Translations under genes and position numbers: made by a program | DNA from: Epiperipatus broadwayi | Taxonomy: Eukaryota; Onychophora; Udeonychophora; Euonychophora; Peripatidae | Reading direction: 5' to 3' | DNA length: 64,000 nt | NCBI GenBank assembly: GCA_028023455.1 | Contig: JAQFVV010012420.1 | Coordinates: 1,362,001-1,426,000 of the forward strand | Shown: piece by piece, positions 1-11,078 of the stretch | Layout of the letters: each line of letters starts with the position of its first letter | How positions within the stretch are numbered: position 1 is the stretch's first letter | Notes under the pieces: generated by a model | Databases searched by the model: none | Told to the model about the DNA's origin: nothing | The model's input: only the letters and a program-made list of their open reading frames with translations

Positions 1-941
1 ACTTCTATCAAGTGGGTGTCAAAGTTGTGAGGGCAGTAAGTTTGACACGTCAATTAAACTGTAAAAATTCCCTATCTATATATGAAGAACAATGATAACG
101 ATATGTGTAAGCGAATATGATCTGGGCCAATTGATAAATGTTGGTTACACGAAATATGCATCTTGGATCATACATGTTTTCCACATGTCTTTGATCATAA
201 GTTTATGATTACATTCCTTCACAAGGTGTTAAAGCGGATAGAAACCAGTCCCTACCTTGCGTGAGAGTGGTGTAGTAAAAATTGCACTATAGAAATATTG
301 TCCATTAAATGGATAATCTCTAGTCTAATGAATGACTAATAAAAATTATTATTATACTGTATTAAATAACTCTCACTTTTAATATATCTAACTATTCTAA
401 TGATTGAATTAAAATCAGTCAATATTACAGTTATTATGCATGTATATATTTTATGTGTGTGCGCGTTTGAAATTATCTTCAAAACAAACGATGTGCTGAA
501 TATTTAGTAAATTGTCTAATGAAATCAAACCTTACAAAACATTTCAGTTGACAAAAAATGTGAAGTTTCTATGGTCTTTATTGAATTATTTAGTTTGCGA
601 TATTGAGATGTTTTCGCTGCTCTCATCGCGTAAATTGTCTGTGATACTATTGAATTTATTTTTTCAATAATGCTTAATCTCAACTAGAGGGAATGTATCG
701 CCAGTAAAACGATTTACTTTGTAAAGTTTTTAATTTTATTATTTATTAATAATATTTTTGTTTACTTTTAACGGAGGTCGATTTTCATATTAAATTAGTA
801 TCATTATTATTCCCAGTGTATTTGTGTATTCTGGAAAAGTTTCATGGAGTGCATTAAGTTCTTTGCCCAAATCAATTTAGAATGTCAGAAATAGCACATT
901 ATAAATAAATAATCTAATGGTTTATTGTTCAGAAATTTATA
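1..941. other. AT-rich DNA without recognisable gene
   Basis: No long open frame, no recognisable repeat family and no RNA gene seen. Only short homopolymer runs and ordinary AT-rich sequence are present. Confidence 0.5.
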
Positions 942-1040
942 AAAAGTTCGACACCCGGAAACTTCAGAATTCGGCTGCGATCCATGGATTTTAAACTCCA
1001 GTCTGCTATTCTTCTATTGCACCTAACCATATAGAGTATA
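942..1040 (-). repeat. tRNA-like / SINE-type remnant
   Basis: Read on the minus strand this stretch resembles a decayed leucine-type tRNA or a SINE head. It has an A-box-like GGTTAGGTGC (1028-1019), an anticodon-arm-like GACTGGAGTTTAAAATCC, then a B-box-like CGGGTGTCGAAC followed directly by TTTTT, which could be a Pol III terminator. The spacing is imperfect and no cloverleaf was folded, so this is a suggestion only. Confidence 0.28.
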
Positions 1041-1254
1041 ATATAATATGATCACATAATACAATTTATTGCTAGTTTTTCTTTACACCGTGCTATTTTT
1101 TTTAGTATGCTATATATGTATGACGTTTAGACAAAATAATGGAAACACTTAAAATTTAATGAGGTAAAACTATTATTTATTTTAAAAATTTCTTATATTT
1201 TAAATGGAATAAAATATATAATATTTGAATAAATTTTTAAATAAATATTAAGTA

Positions 1255-2500
1255 ATTACTTTAGTAAATACTTTCAAGCTTTTTGAAAAATTTTAATGGA
1301 GGGCATTTTATTCATTTGAGTCTGTTGCATCAAACTACCAAAATATTTCAATTGATTTACATTCTCAAATTGGTGGGATTCAAGCTAAAAGTTGCTTTGA
1401 TTTTTTTTTTTTTTTTCATTATTGACTGATAAAAAACTTGAGTTTTTTGAACATTAGTTATTAAACCAAAAGCTGTATGTGCTGCATTCTTTAAACATTA
1501 AATACATTTAGTAGATGTTTTTTTGAATTGGCAAAAATAGCACAAATCAGATATTGTAAATACAGAATGCAAGGAAATGAAGTTATTATTTTCATTTTTA
1601 ATTGTTTCAAACTAAAAAGACTACCATCAAGCTTGTATCATATCTTAATTTCTATTTAAATCATTTATAAACAGTTCCAAAGACTGTCATAAAAACCAAA
1701 AGCAATGTGGGAGCAAATACATTTCCTGTTTAACATCAGTTTTCATTTGAAATATTCAGATTATTCACCTCATCTTATTCCATCATGTAAAAGTTATATA
1801 ATATAAAGTTTGGTGATCAATCAATTACTACATCAGTCATTCAAATAACTGAATCAAATGCCTTGAGCAAATCAATAAAAGCAACATATAAATCATCCTT
1901 TTATTTTCCTATATATTTTTTACATTTCTCTGACAACAAAAACTATGTACATAAGGCTTCCTGATTCTGTAAAACCATATTGAGTTTCATCTATGATTAC
2001 AAGCAATCTATTTAATAAAATCTTGCCCTTTAAAAATATCATTATTATAATGGATAATAATATTCCATGATGATTGCACAACATTGTGTATTTCCTTTAC
2101 TTTTAAAAATTGGAAATCCTTAAGATTAGATAGTACAATTTCATGAGTCAATTGCTAAAAAATCTTAATATTTTTGAAGTTAACATATTATCACTGTATT
2201 TTAAATGTTTTCCATGTATTTCATCATGATGATTTGCAACTGTTCCAGTTTTGAGATTACAAAGAACTAATTTGATATCACTAAACTGGATATATTTGTT
2301 CAAATCTAAATGAGAATATGAAATAGATATATCATTAAAAGTCATCATTTCTATTCCTATATTATTATTCAAAAGATGATCAAAATATTTCTTTCATCTA
2401 CTCAAAATATCACTATCATCATATAAGAGAGTGCCATTTCTGGATTTAATGTAATTAAGATACAATTTCACAGGTCCATATATTGATTTCAGTATATATA
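1255..2500 (-). pseudogene. LINE A, reverse transcriptase part (decayed)
   Basis: Minus-strand translation in shifting frames gives the landmarks of a non-LTR reverse transcriptase. From the N-terminal side these are: an entry segment like YGP...GTLLYDDSDILSR (about 2480-2390); VAFIDLLKAFDS, the motif A block (about 1890-1845); VKQ(E/G)...LAPHCF-like motif B (about 1735-1690); SLFSLKQLK; a degraded YLQYADLC-like motif C (about 1560-1535); and VNQLKYFGS (about 1345-1315). Many stops and frameshifts make it dead. The family is one whose proteins are often annotated as craniofacial-development-protein-2-like in invertebrates; I do not assign a clade. The endonuclease half of the same element lies at 8.9-9.9 kb, separated by a nested insertion. 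Confidence 0.7.
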
Positions 2501-2784
2501 TATATATATATATCATTAGAAACCACAATCCCAATATAGATAACATTTCAAGAATTTCAAACTGTTGTCAAGGCAACCTCCATTAATGATCTCATATATT
2601 TATAAAGATACTAAAGATCGCAACTTGACTACAGAGATTCAAATTATTGATTGGAAGAAGTTTAAATAAACCTCCTTAAAGCAGACTAATAAATAGTTTA
2701 TATATATATAATAAATTAAGACTAATGTCTGTATTCTTTCCAATAATAAATTAAGATTGATGTCTGTATTCTTTCCAAAATATA
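2501..2784. other. Linker between LINE A and PLE arm
   Basis: AT-rich stretch starting at a TA run (about 2490-2515). It contains a short tandem duplication of an AATTAAGA(C/T)TXATGTCTG-type unit near 2710-2780. It may be PLE untranslated sequence or target DNA; nothing codes here. Confidence 0.35.
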
Positions 2785-3140
2785 TGTAATATTCAAATCA
2801 ATATATATATCAAAATACAGTAAAATTCACATAAATTATAGTTATTTTTAGAAGTACTTTCAACTATACATCTTGTAGTCTTTACCAACTATATAACATT
2901 GAATAATCAAAACAAGACATCATTTCACAATACCCACAGTTCAATTTAATTTAGTTCTCCCACAATTCTGTTATTTTAACATTTGATGATCCGATTTATT
3001 AACATTTGATGATTTTTTGAAATCAACATAGCCTCTTTTATTTTATGTTTATTGTGGTAATGTTCAATTTACATAATTTTTATATTCTTATAATCAAATT
3101 TAAATCCATATTGACAAGATTTATTATGATCAAATATAAC
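2785..3140 (-). pseudogene. Penelope-like element 3' end, left inverted arm
   Basis: This stretch is the reverse complement, with scattered changes, of 8513-8875. The coding strand is minus and encodes the downstream part of the GIY-YIG domain of a Penelope-like element (asparagine/histidine region, FDHNKSCQYGF, then the KIKEA block), followed by untranslated sequence. Stops interrupt it. Homology with the right arm ends abruptly at the GATCAAATATAACA motif, and the bases between 3141 and 3201 have no partner on the other side. Confidence 0.7.
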
Positions 3141-3201
3141 AAAAATAGATTACTTAATAATTCTAAAATTCAAAATTCAAATTTTAATCAAAATTATATA
3201 T

Positions 3202-5403
3202 TGTAACGATCCGGAGAAAGCGACTTAACGTAAACTGCACTACGGGGCGCCATCTAGGCATTTGAACCTAGAAAAATTTATAAAGTAGGCAGATACGTAA
3301 GTCAAAAAAAAAAAAAAATTTTTTTTTTTTTTTTTTAAATTTTGATTCCGGTCGTTAGCCCATGTCACTAGCTCAGTGGAATAGCAGAGATTTAATAAGA
3401 TAATCTAAGAGTATATATAAAAAAAGGAATAAAATAAGCCACTGCCAGTAATTAACATACAAACATTTATTTATGCACATATATATAAGATTTAAAATTA
3501 TTTTAGTATTAGTTTTACATTTTAACATTATTTTTAACTTTACCTTAGATTTTAATTTACATTTTAATTTCTATTATATTATAAGTTTACATTTTAATTA
3601 AGTTCGCACAGATGGGATTATAAAAGCTTGTTATAATAAGTTGCTATAGATCGGTTACATAGATTACACGGTTAAAAACATTCCAAAGTAAACATAAGCG
3701 ATCAAAATATAAAATTATTGATTACTGACAATTGCGGAGGGAAATTTATATGTAACCCAATAGTATTCACCATAAGATACTTGCATTGTCACCAATAACT
3801 TAAAAGACATCCGAATAAATACATTTTAGATACTCACCGTAAGGTATCATTATTTATCGAATGTCTATATATTTTGATCAAATATGAAAACGCAAAACAT
3901 AGTTAACCGATAAACAATCCATGCAAGCATCTATAAACAACTTAAATTTAATGCATTTTTATTTAGGGTCGAGCATGAATACTACATAGATTTGCATTGA
4001 AATTAAAATATTCTATCCCTATTTAACCTTAGGCTCAGACGGAAGAGCACACGTCATGAATCCATCTGATATATCGATGTATTCAATGTAATAAAATACG
4101 ACAGCACAAAAGGTTAAAAGAAGAAATTGCCTCTTATGAGATAGGAATATTACATCTATCTCTAAAGAAGAGCAATAAAACAAAAAACTCCATAGAAAGG
4201 AACTGCGGTATCCGACTTATAATTCCTTCCATAGGCAAACGGAAGTGTGCGGCGTATGAAGCGATTCTGCCCGTGGCGAATCAATATTACATCTACTAAT
4301 CACACCAATATATCCAATCCATTGACCCAATTTAACCACGAAACAAATAACCTAAGATTACCCTCCCCTAATATAACTTTACAAATCTATACAGCCATTC
4401 ACGCCCGACTTAAGTTTAACATTTATATAATTTAACTTAACGGAAAACAAAAATCATAATAAAACTTAAAGAACAAAAAATAAATAAATGGAAATGATTT
4501 TACAAAATAAATACATTAAATAAAATTATAACTAATTAATAAATAATGTTGGTCAGATAGAATAATATTGCAATTATTTAAATCTGGAAAGTTTTTAATT
4601 TACTGTTCATAAATTTTAAAGTTCTTACGGTTATTTAAATAGTTCATCTTCATATATTCCTTGCCGTTTGAACGTGAATTCCCACGTCGTCCGAAGATTG
4701 GTATCCTGTTGGCCGATTTATTTATCCATCCGGAGATTTTTTAGTGTAGTTGGTCCTCAATGTAGAAACGATGGCTCATTTTTCTTCCTTTCTTAACAGA
4801 ACTGAAGGGATTGAAGCTGTGCGTCTTTTTCAATCCCCTCAGCACTAACACCTAGCTGTTACATCGTAATAATCATCAATAACTCAGTCACTAATTAATA
4901 ATTTCCAAATTTTCCTTTTATACGTATTCGAAGGATTGACTTAACATTACGTCATCAATGAGATGATCCTTTTCGTTGAGGTCCGATTTCCAAATGGATT
5001 TCTTCTCATTTGCTGAAAGTTTCTATTGTTTTCTTATCTGACCGGTGTTTTTACATTTAAATGCCGAAGGCTGGTTTACATTTAACTAATTAACAATCAT
5101 TTCCATTTCTGATTAATTAACCTGTTTTCCAAATCAAAAATATATTTAAAGATAAATTTAAAGATATAATTTCATCTCCAAATCTTTTTAAAATTTAGTT
5201 TTAAAATACTTTTTCTTTAATAAAGTTTTATTTTAATAATTTTTCATTATCTGTGCGATTTAATATATAAGAGTTTAAGATGATATTTAATTTCAATTTT
5301 TAATTCTTAAAGAAAATTTTTAAATGCGAACTTTTTAATTTACTTTCATGTTTAATAAATTAAAAAAAAAACAACAATGTAACGAACGTCTATGCTCGTT
5401 ACA
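3202..5403. repeat. Terminal repeat 1 (left LTR)
   Basis: Begins TGTAACGA and ends with a hairpin TGTAACGA-(10 nt)-TCGTTACA at 5378-5403. Near the start is a GC-rich patch (GGGGCGCCATC) and an A-box-like TAGCTCAGTGG (3370-3380), reminiscent of a tRNA but with no matching B box seen. A/T runs of about 15 nt meet head to tail at 3305-3336. A 62-codon frame at 4247-4435 is present in both repeats but shows no protein features. Confidence 0.75.
4036..4062. other. Sequencing-adapter-like block (assembly contaminant)
   Basis: The sequence AGACGGAAGAGCACACGTC (4037-4055) is the TruSeq adapter start AGATCGGAAGAGCACACGTC with one base lost, followed by TGAATCCA resembling the next adapter bases. The otherwise near-identical right repeat has an unrelated 28-base block at the same place (6984-7011), with identical sequence on both sides. 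This is most simply an untrimmed adapter that replaced native bases. Confidence 0.85.
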
Positions 5404-6150
5404 TATCAGTAAAGTTACTTAAAAAAAATGATCAAAAAAAAAAAATATTTTACTTAGGGTTAGTAATTACGGTACACGATTGACGAAGACATTTACAAAA
5501 CATCCGGTTAATAATTTTACAAAAAGACTATATACAAAAAGAAAAATGAAATGTTGACTATCGCTTACCTAAGGACCATTTACGTTTACACCTCCTCCCC
5601 ACGAGAGTTCTAATTTTATTTTATACATTTTATTTTTACACACGGCATGACAAGCAAATTATTATAAATTATTTATTTAAATAAGGTTGCATTGAGATAA
5701 ATATGTTTTAAGAAATAATGGGTTTAAACGTGTATATTTGCAGCACAATTATAAATACCACCAACTTATTTATGACTGATTAAAATGCTTAAATAGGATT
5801 ACACTGAAGTAAATTCCCAACGGTACTCATCGTAAGGTACCACATTTCGATCATAAACTTACGTGGCTGTGCGCGCCTATACACGTTAAAGCATAATATA
5901 TATCAACAACAAAAAAAAACATATTTATTGCAACCTTTTGACTTTTTTTTTTTTTTAACAAAAATTAGTTTTAAAATTTTTTTTACACTTTCTTGGTTTT
6001 TAATATATGTGCTATTTCTTTCTGGCAGTGCTTTTATCAGATTTAAAGTATACGACTTTATGTAAACAGATAAAAATATTTCATTTTGACAAAATTTGCT
6101 CAGGGTATTTGTGGTTTATTAAAGATCGGCCCCAGATTGGGAAAGCCAGT
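5404..6150. other. Interior of the LTR-type element
   Basis: 747 bp with no open frame of note. It carries a motif like ACTCATCGTAAGGTACCAC (about 5824-5842) that is also found, with small changes, in each terminal repeat (for example 3833-3850). The last bases before the right repeat (GGCCCCAGATTGGGAAAGCCAGT) are purine-containing but not a classic polypurine tract. Confidence 0.55.
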
Positions 6151-8353
6151 TGTAACGATCCGGAGAAAGTGACTTAACGTAAACTGCACTACGGGGCGCC
6201 ATCTAGGCATTTGAACCTAGAAAAATTTATAAAGTAGGCAGATACGTAAGTCAAAAAAAAAAAAAAAATTTTTTTTTTTTTTTTAAATTTTGATTCCGGT
6301 CGTTAGCCCATGTCACTAGCTCAGTGGAATAGCAGAGATTTAATAAGATAATCTAAGAGTATATATAAAAAAAGGAATAAAATAAGCCACTGCCAGTAAT
6401 TAACATACAAACATTTATTTATGCACATATATATAAGATTTAAAATTATTTTAGTATTAGTTTTACATTTTAACATTATTTTTAACTTTACCTTAGATTT
6501 TAATTTACATTTTAATTTCTATTATATTATAAGTTTACATTTTAATTAAGTTCGCACAGATGGGATTATAAAAGCTTGTTATAATAAGTTGCTATAGATC
6601 GGTTACATAGATTACACGGTTAAAAACATTCCAAAGTAAACATAAGCGATCAAAATATAAAATTATTGATTACTGACAATTGCGGAGGGAAATTTATATG
6701 TAACCCAATAGTATTCACCATAAGATACTTGCATTGTCACCAATAACTTAAAAGACATCCGAATAAATACATTTTAGATACTCACCGTAAGGTATCATTA
6801 TTTATCGAATGTCTATATATTTTGATCAAATATGAAAACGCAAAACATAGTTAACCGATAAACAATCCATGCAAGCATCTATAAACAACTTAAATTTAAT
6901 GCATTTTTATTTAGGGTCGAGCATGAATACTACATAGATTTGCATTGAAATTAAAATATTCTATCCCTATTTAACCTTAGGCTAAAATTCGTAGTCAAAC
7001 TGGCATCAATTCATCTGATATATCGATGTATTCAATGTAATAAAATACGGCAGCACAAAAGGTTAAAAGAAGAAATTGCCTCTTATGAGATAGGAATATT
7101 ACATCTATCTCTAAAGAAGAGCAATAAAACAAAAAACTCCATAGAAAGGAACTGCGGTATCCGACTTATAATTCCTTCCATAGGCAAACGGAAGTGTGCG
7201 GCGTATGAAGCGATTCTGCCCGTGGCGAATCAATATTACATCTACTAATCACACCAATATATCCAATCCATTGACCCAATTTAACCACGAAACAAATAAC
7301 CTAAGATTACCCTCCCCTAATATAACTTTACAAATCTATACAGCCATTCACGCCCGACTTAAGTTTAACATTTATATAATTTAACTTAACGGAAAACAAA
7401 AATCATAATAAAACTTAAAGAACAAAAAATAAATAAATGGAAATGATTTTACAAAATAAATACATTAAATAAAATTATAACTAATTAATAAATAATGTTG
7501 GTCAGATAGAATAATATTGCAATTATTTAAATCTGGAAAGTTTTTAATTTACTGTTCATAAATTTTAAAGTTCTTACGGTTATTTAAATAGTTCATCTTC
7601 ATATATTCCTTGCCGTTTGAACGTGAATTCCCACGTCGTCCGAAGATTGGTATCCTGTTGGCCGATTTATTTATCCATCCGGAGATTTTTTAGTGTAGTT
7701 GGTCCTCAATGTAGAAACGATGGCTCATTTTTCTTCCTTTCTTAACAGAACTGAAGGGATTGAAGCTGTGCGTCTTTTTCAATCCCCTCAGCACTAACAC
7801 CTAGCTGTTACATCGTAATAATCATCAATAACTAGTCACTAATTAATAATTTCCAAATTTTCCTTTTATACGTATTCGAAGGATTGACTTAACATTACGT
7901 CATCGATGAGATGATCCTTTTCGTTGAGGTCCGATTTCCAAATGGATTTATTTCATTTGCTGAAAGTTTCTATTGTTTTCTTATCTGACCGGTGTTTTTA
8001 CATTTAAATGCCGAAGGCTGGTTTACATTTAACTAATTAACAATCATTTCCATTTCTGATTAATTAACCTGTTTTCCAAATCAAAAATATATTTAAAGAT
8101 AAATTTAAAGATATAATTTCATCTCCAAATCTTTTTAAAATTTAGTTTTAAAATACTTTTTCTTTAATAAAGTTTTATTTTAATAATTTTTCATTATCTG
8201 TGCGATTTAATTAATATATAAGAGTTTAAGATGATATTTAATTTCAATTTTTAATTCTTAAAGAAAATTTTTAAATGCGAACTTTTTAATTTACTTTCAT
8301 GTTTAATAAATTTAAAAAAAAAAACAATGTAACGAACGTCTATGCTCGTTACA
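6151..8353. repeat. Terminal repeat 2 (right LTR)
   Basis: Sister of 3202-5403, with the same TGTAACGA start and TCGTTACA end. Differences are few: for example AATATATAAG versus AATTAATATATAAG, CATCAATG versus CATCGATG, a lost C in AACTCAGTC, and the native 6984-7011 block that is replaced by adapter in the left repeat. Confidence 0.75.
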
Positions 8354-8379
8354 ATATATATATTATATATGTGTGTGTG

Positions 8380-8875
8380 TAAATTTGGCTTACAATATAT
8401 TGGTGAATCTAAATGTACATTGGAGAAGAGAATAAAAGATCATGTGCTTTTATACAATAGAATTCAAAAAGAGAAATAATTAGGAAAAGATGTAAATAAA
8501 CATTCATCATCTGTTATATTTGATCATAATAAATCTTGTCAATATGGATTTAAATTTGATTATAAAAATATAAAAATTATGCAAATCTAACATTGCCGCA
8601 ATAAACATAAAATAAAAGAGGCTGTATTGATTTCAAGAAATTGTTAATGAATCAGCAATCATCAAATGTTAAAATAACAGATTTGTGGGAGAACTAAACT
8701 AAATTGAACTATGAATATTGTGAAATGATATCTCATTTTGATTATTCAATGTTATATAGTTGATAAAGACTACAAGATGTATAGTTGAAAGTACTTCTAA
8801 AAATAACTATAATTTATGTGAATTTTACTGTATTTTGATATATATATATATATATTGATTTAAATATTATATATA
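8380..8875 (+). pseudogene. Penelope-like element 3' end, right inverted arm
   Basis: Plus-strand frames give FGLQYIGESKCTLEKRIKDHVLL, the start of a GIY-YIG nuclease domain. It is followed after two stops by HSSSVIFDHNKSCQYGFKF and KHKIKEAVLIS, the usual C-terminal blocks of Penelope-like polyproteins. Several stop codons make it dead. About 8513-8875 is repeated in inverse orientation at 2785-3140; the extra 8380-8512 is unique to this arm. Downstream at 8760-8794 lies a small stem-loop followed by GAAA that might be a hammerhead remnant. Confidence 0.75.
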
Positions 8876-8894
8876 TATATAAAATTAAAATGTT

Positions 8895-9870
8895 TATAAT
8901 CAGTGAATATTTTTATTCCCATTGCAGTTGTAATCAACTAATCATTTTTAAGCCTTCTGCTTCTATTTGTAATTTATTATTCTGCCAAACAGAAAATGCA
9001 CATTTATTTTTAATCAAATCACTAATAATAAAATCATTGTCAGAAAAAGTCATGATTTTTTAGCAATCTCAAGAATAAATTTACTAGCACCCGTAACCCA
9101 CTTTTTATGAAACTTTAATGCATCAATAAAAGGACAAAGTGTATTGTTTAATAGCTTTTTGAATTCAATACTTATTTCTAAACAGTGAGACCATATCAAT
9201 TTTTTTGTGAATATGTTTTGCATAAGATCTATTTTTAATGTAACTATCATTTTAGAGTGTACTAATCTGTGATCTAACCGATAAATCATAGCTGTAAGTG
9301 CTCATGTCATATGATATTTTTTGCATTATAACTCCTAATGATAATGTAAATACCATTCCTTAGAGTGCTTTCTTGCCTAAACAAAATATTTTTGATAATC
9401 AAATCAAGTGTTGGGCAAAAATTCAACCATAAGAAACCATTTCAATTTTCAATAACTTTCAGTCAAAGTCTATTATTTGTAAAGACTCCAAAAAAATTCA
9501 ATGTCCTAATGGTGTTACTGTAATAATGCTATCAAGAAAAGAAAAAGAGGGTTGCTTTGCACTAATAAAATGAATACAGGTATCATTATGAAGCCATGTT
9601 TTAACACTATTTTTGTTTCAATGATATAGTAAAGAATTCTGAGAATAAAAGATAATCAAATTTTACAGCAAATCCAACATTATGTATTCTCTGTTCACTA
9701 ATTGATTATTTGTTCTATTAAACTTACTTTTTGTGGAAGACCATTTTCACTAAGAACAGCTATATTAATTTTAAATTTTGACAGTTTTTTAGCCAGAAGT
9801 ATTGTCCTTTATTCTGATCTTGAAGAGTTTGTATCAAATAAAGTTTACCCATTCTTTATATTTTTAAACA
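8895..9870 (-). pseudogene. LINE A, endonuclease part (decayed)
   Basis: Minus-strand frames contain blocks typical of an APE-type LINE endonuclease. LSKFKINIAVLSENGLPQK lies at about 9795-9735 (the region that in relatives reads KIDIAALSETRL). RLDHRLVHSKMIVTLKI follows at about 9285-9225 (the SDH-equivalent end of the domain), and then HDFSDNDFIISDLIKNKCAF...W (about 9050-8985), the linker before the reverse transcriptase. Stops and frameshifts are frequent. The next segment of the element, the reverse transcriptase, is at 2500-1255 on the same strand, so an insertion of about 6.4 kb divides it. Confidence 0.65.
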
Positions 9871-10340
9871 TTTTTTAAAAAAAAATAATACTTATATTTA
9901 GTACTACAACTGGTTTCTGCTTTACTATCATTACTGATAATATTATTTTTTATTATTTTAATAAATAAGCTGCTCAGAACAACAACCTAACCAGTCAGTG
10001 TAGGCAGACAAATTTTAGATCTCATTTTTTAGATTCCTTCTACTTCTATAGTAGGCAAGAAAACTTCTACATAAGGCTGCCTAGACATGCAATCATTCCA
10101 GTTCAAATTCCTGTCTCACATCCAGTTTCAATTTGACTCATTAGTGATATTACCATCTCAAATAAACATCACATATAAGGATTGCCAGGTTTAATAACCC
10201 TGCCATAATCATTGCAAGTTTGTGTAGTTTTTGAGAAATAATATTAGAATTGTTTAATTAATAGTCACTGGTCATGTAGTATTTGTTGCATTAAGGGTTA
10301 TATACATAATAAGTTAAGAATTACTGATTCAATTGATAAA
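9871..10340. other. No gene seen; possible SINE trace
   Basis: AT-rich. A B-box-like AGTTCAAATTCC occurs at 10100-10111 but no convincing A box precedes it. Nothing else supported. Confidence 0.35.
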
Positions 10341-10652
10341 ATAATAGATATAAAAAGTATTTTATAATCAATGCTTTTATTTACTATGCACTAAAAAAAT
10401 ATAAATGTTTCTTCAACCACATTTGGGATTTTTATATTTAATTTGAAATAAAAATGTGAAGGATCCAGAAATTGTTTAGATCAATCCCTTGTCATAACAA
10501 ATAGGAATTAACTTAATTAATTTCTGGACCCCTCCACTGTTATTTCAAGTTAAATATAAAAATTCCAATTGTGGTTAAAGGAACAATTATTACTTTTTTT
10601 AGTGTAAAATAAATAAAAGCATTGATTCTAACATATTTTTTGTATCTATTAT
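10341..10652. repeat. Foldback repeat, 135-bp imperfect arms
   Basis: 10341-10475 and 10518-10652 are inverted copies, visibly similar over their whole length with roughly one change in seven bases, around a 42-bp centre. Both arms carry GCTTTTATTTA, AACCACA(A/T)TTGG, TTTTTATATTTAA and CCAGAAATT. No open frame and no clear target duplication; likely a MITE-like foldback element of some age. Confidence 0.7.
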
Positions 10653-10982
10653 TTTAAATTTTTTAGCATTTTTACATTTTTTACAATTATTATAAGTCAG
10701 CTTAATATTTGAAAAAATTATGCATATTAAAGTAAAATTGTTTTCAATATACATTTATGTATTTTCAAGAACATTTTTAAAAAATCAACTTTTAGAATCA
10801 AACAAAAAAATGTCGCTTTTTAAAAAAATGACCTTTTACAGTCAAAGAGTTGTTTTTGTTTGAATTTTAAATTATCATGAAAGTACTTTTTAGAAGTATT
10901 ATTTTTATATCTTCTCCTTTACTTTTTTATATATGTGGAGATTTATAAAAAGTAATATCTATGAAAGTACTTTTTAATGTAA

Positions 10983-11029
<47 letters not shown>

Positions 11030-11033
11030 TGTT

Positions 11034-11078
<45 letters not shown>

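Larger units (their letters stand above)
3202..8353. mobile_element. LTR-type element with giant terminal repeats, non-coding
   Basis: Two direct repeats of 2202 and 2203 bp (3202-5403 and 6151-8353) begin TGTAACGATCC and end GCTCGTTACA, so they have the TG...CA form of LTRs with an 8-bp terminal inversion TGTAACGA/TCGTTACA. They enclose only 747 bp. The bases outside both ends are ATAT, compatible with a 4-bp target duplication but weak in TA-rich DNA. No gag, protease, reverse transcriptase or integrase is visible, and no clear primer-binding site (TGG...) follows the first repeat. Apart from poly-A length changes and a contaminated block, I count only about ten differences between repeats, so insertion looks recent. 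Best reading: a non-autonomous LTR retrotransposon (TRIM/LARD-like). Alternative: two copies of a 2.2-kb DNA element. Confidence 0.65.

Noticed and set aside
3370-3400. tRNA-like A box TAGCTCAGTGG in the LTR-type repeats
   Set aside because: No B box or cloverleaf follows; noted within the repeat only.
4247-4435. Identical 62-codon frame in both LTR-type repeats (also 7196-7384)
   Set aside because: Identity comes from the repeat itself. No motif and low-complexity composition, so no evidence that it codes.
10095-10115. Isolated B-box-like sequences (also near 12842 and 40378)
   Set aside because: No A box at suitable spacing and no SINE body, so not annotated as RNA genes.
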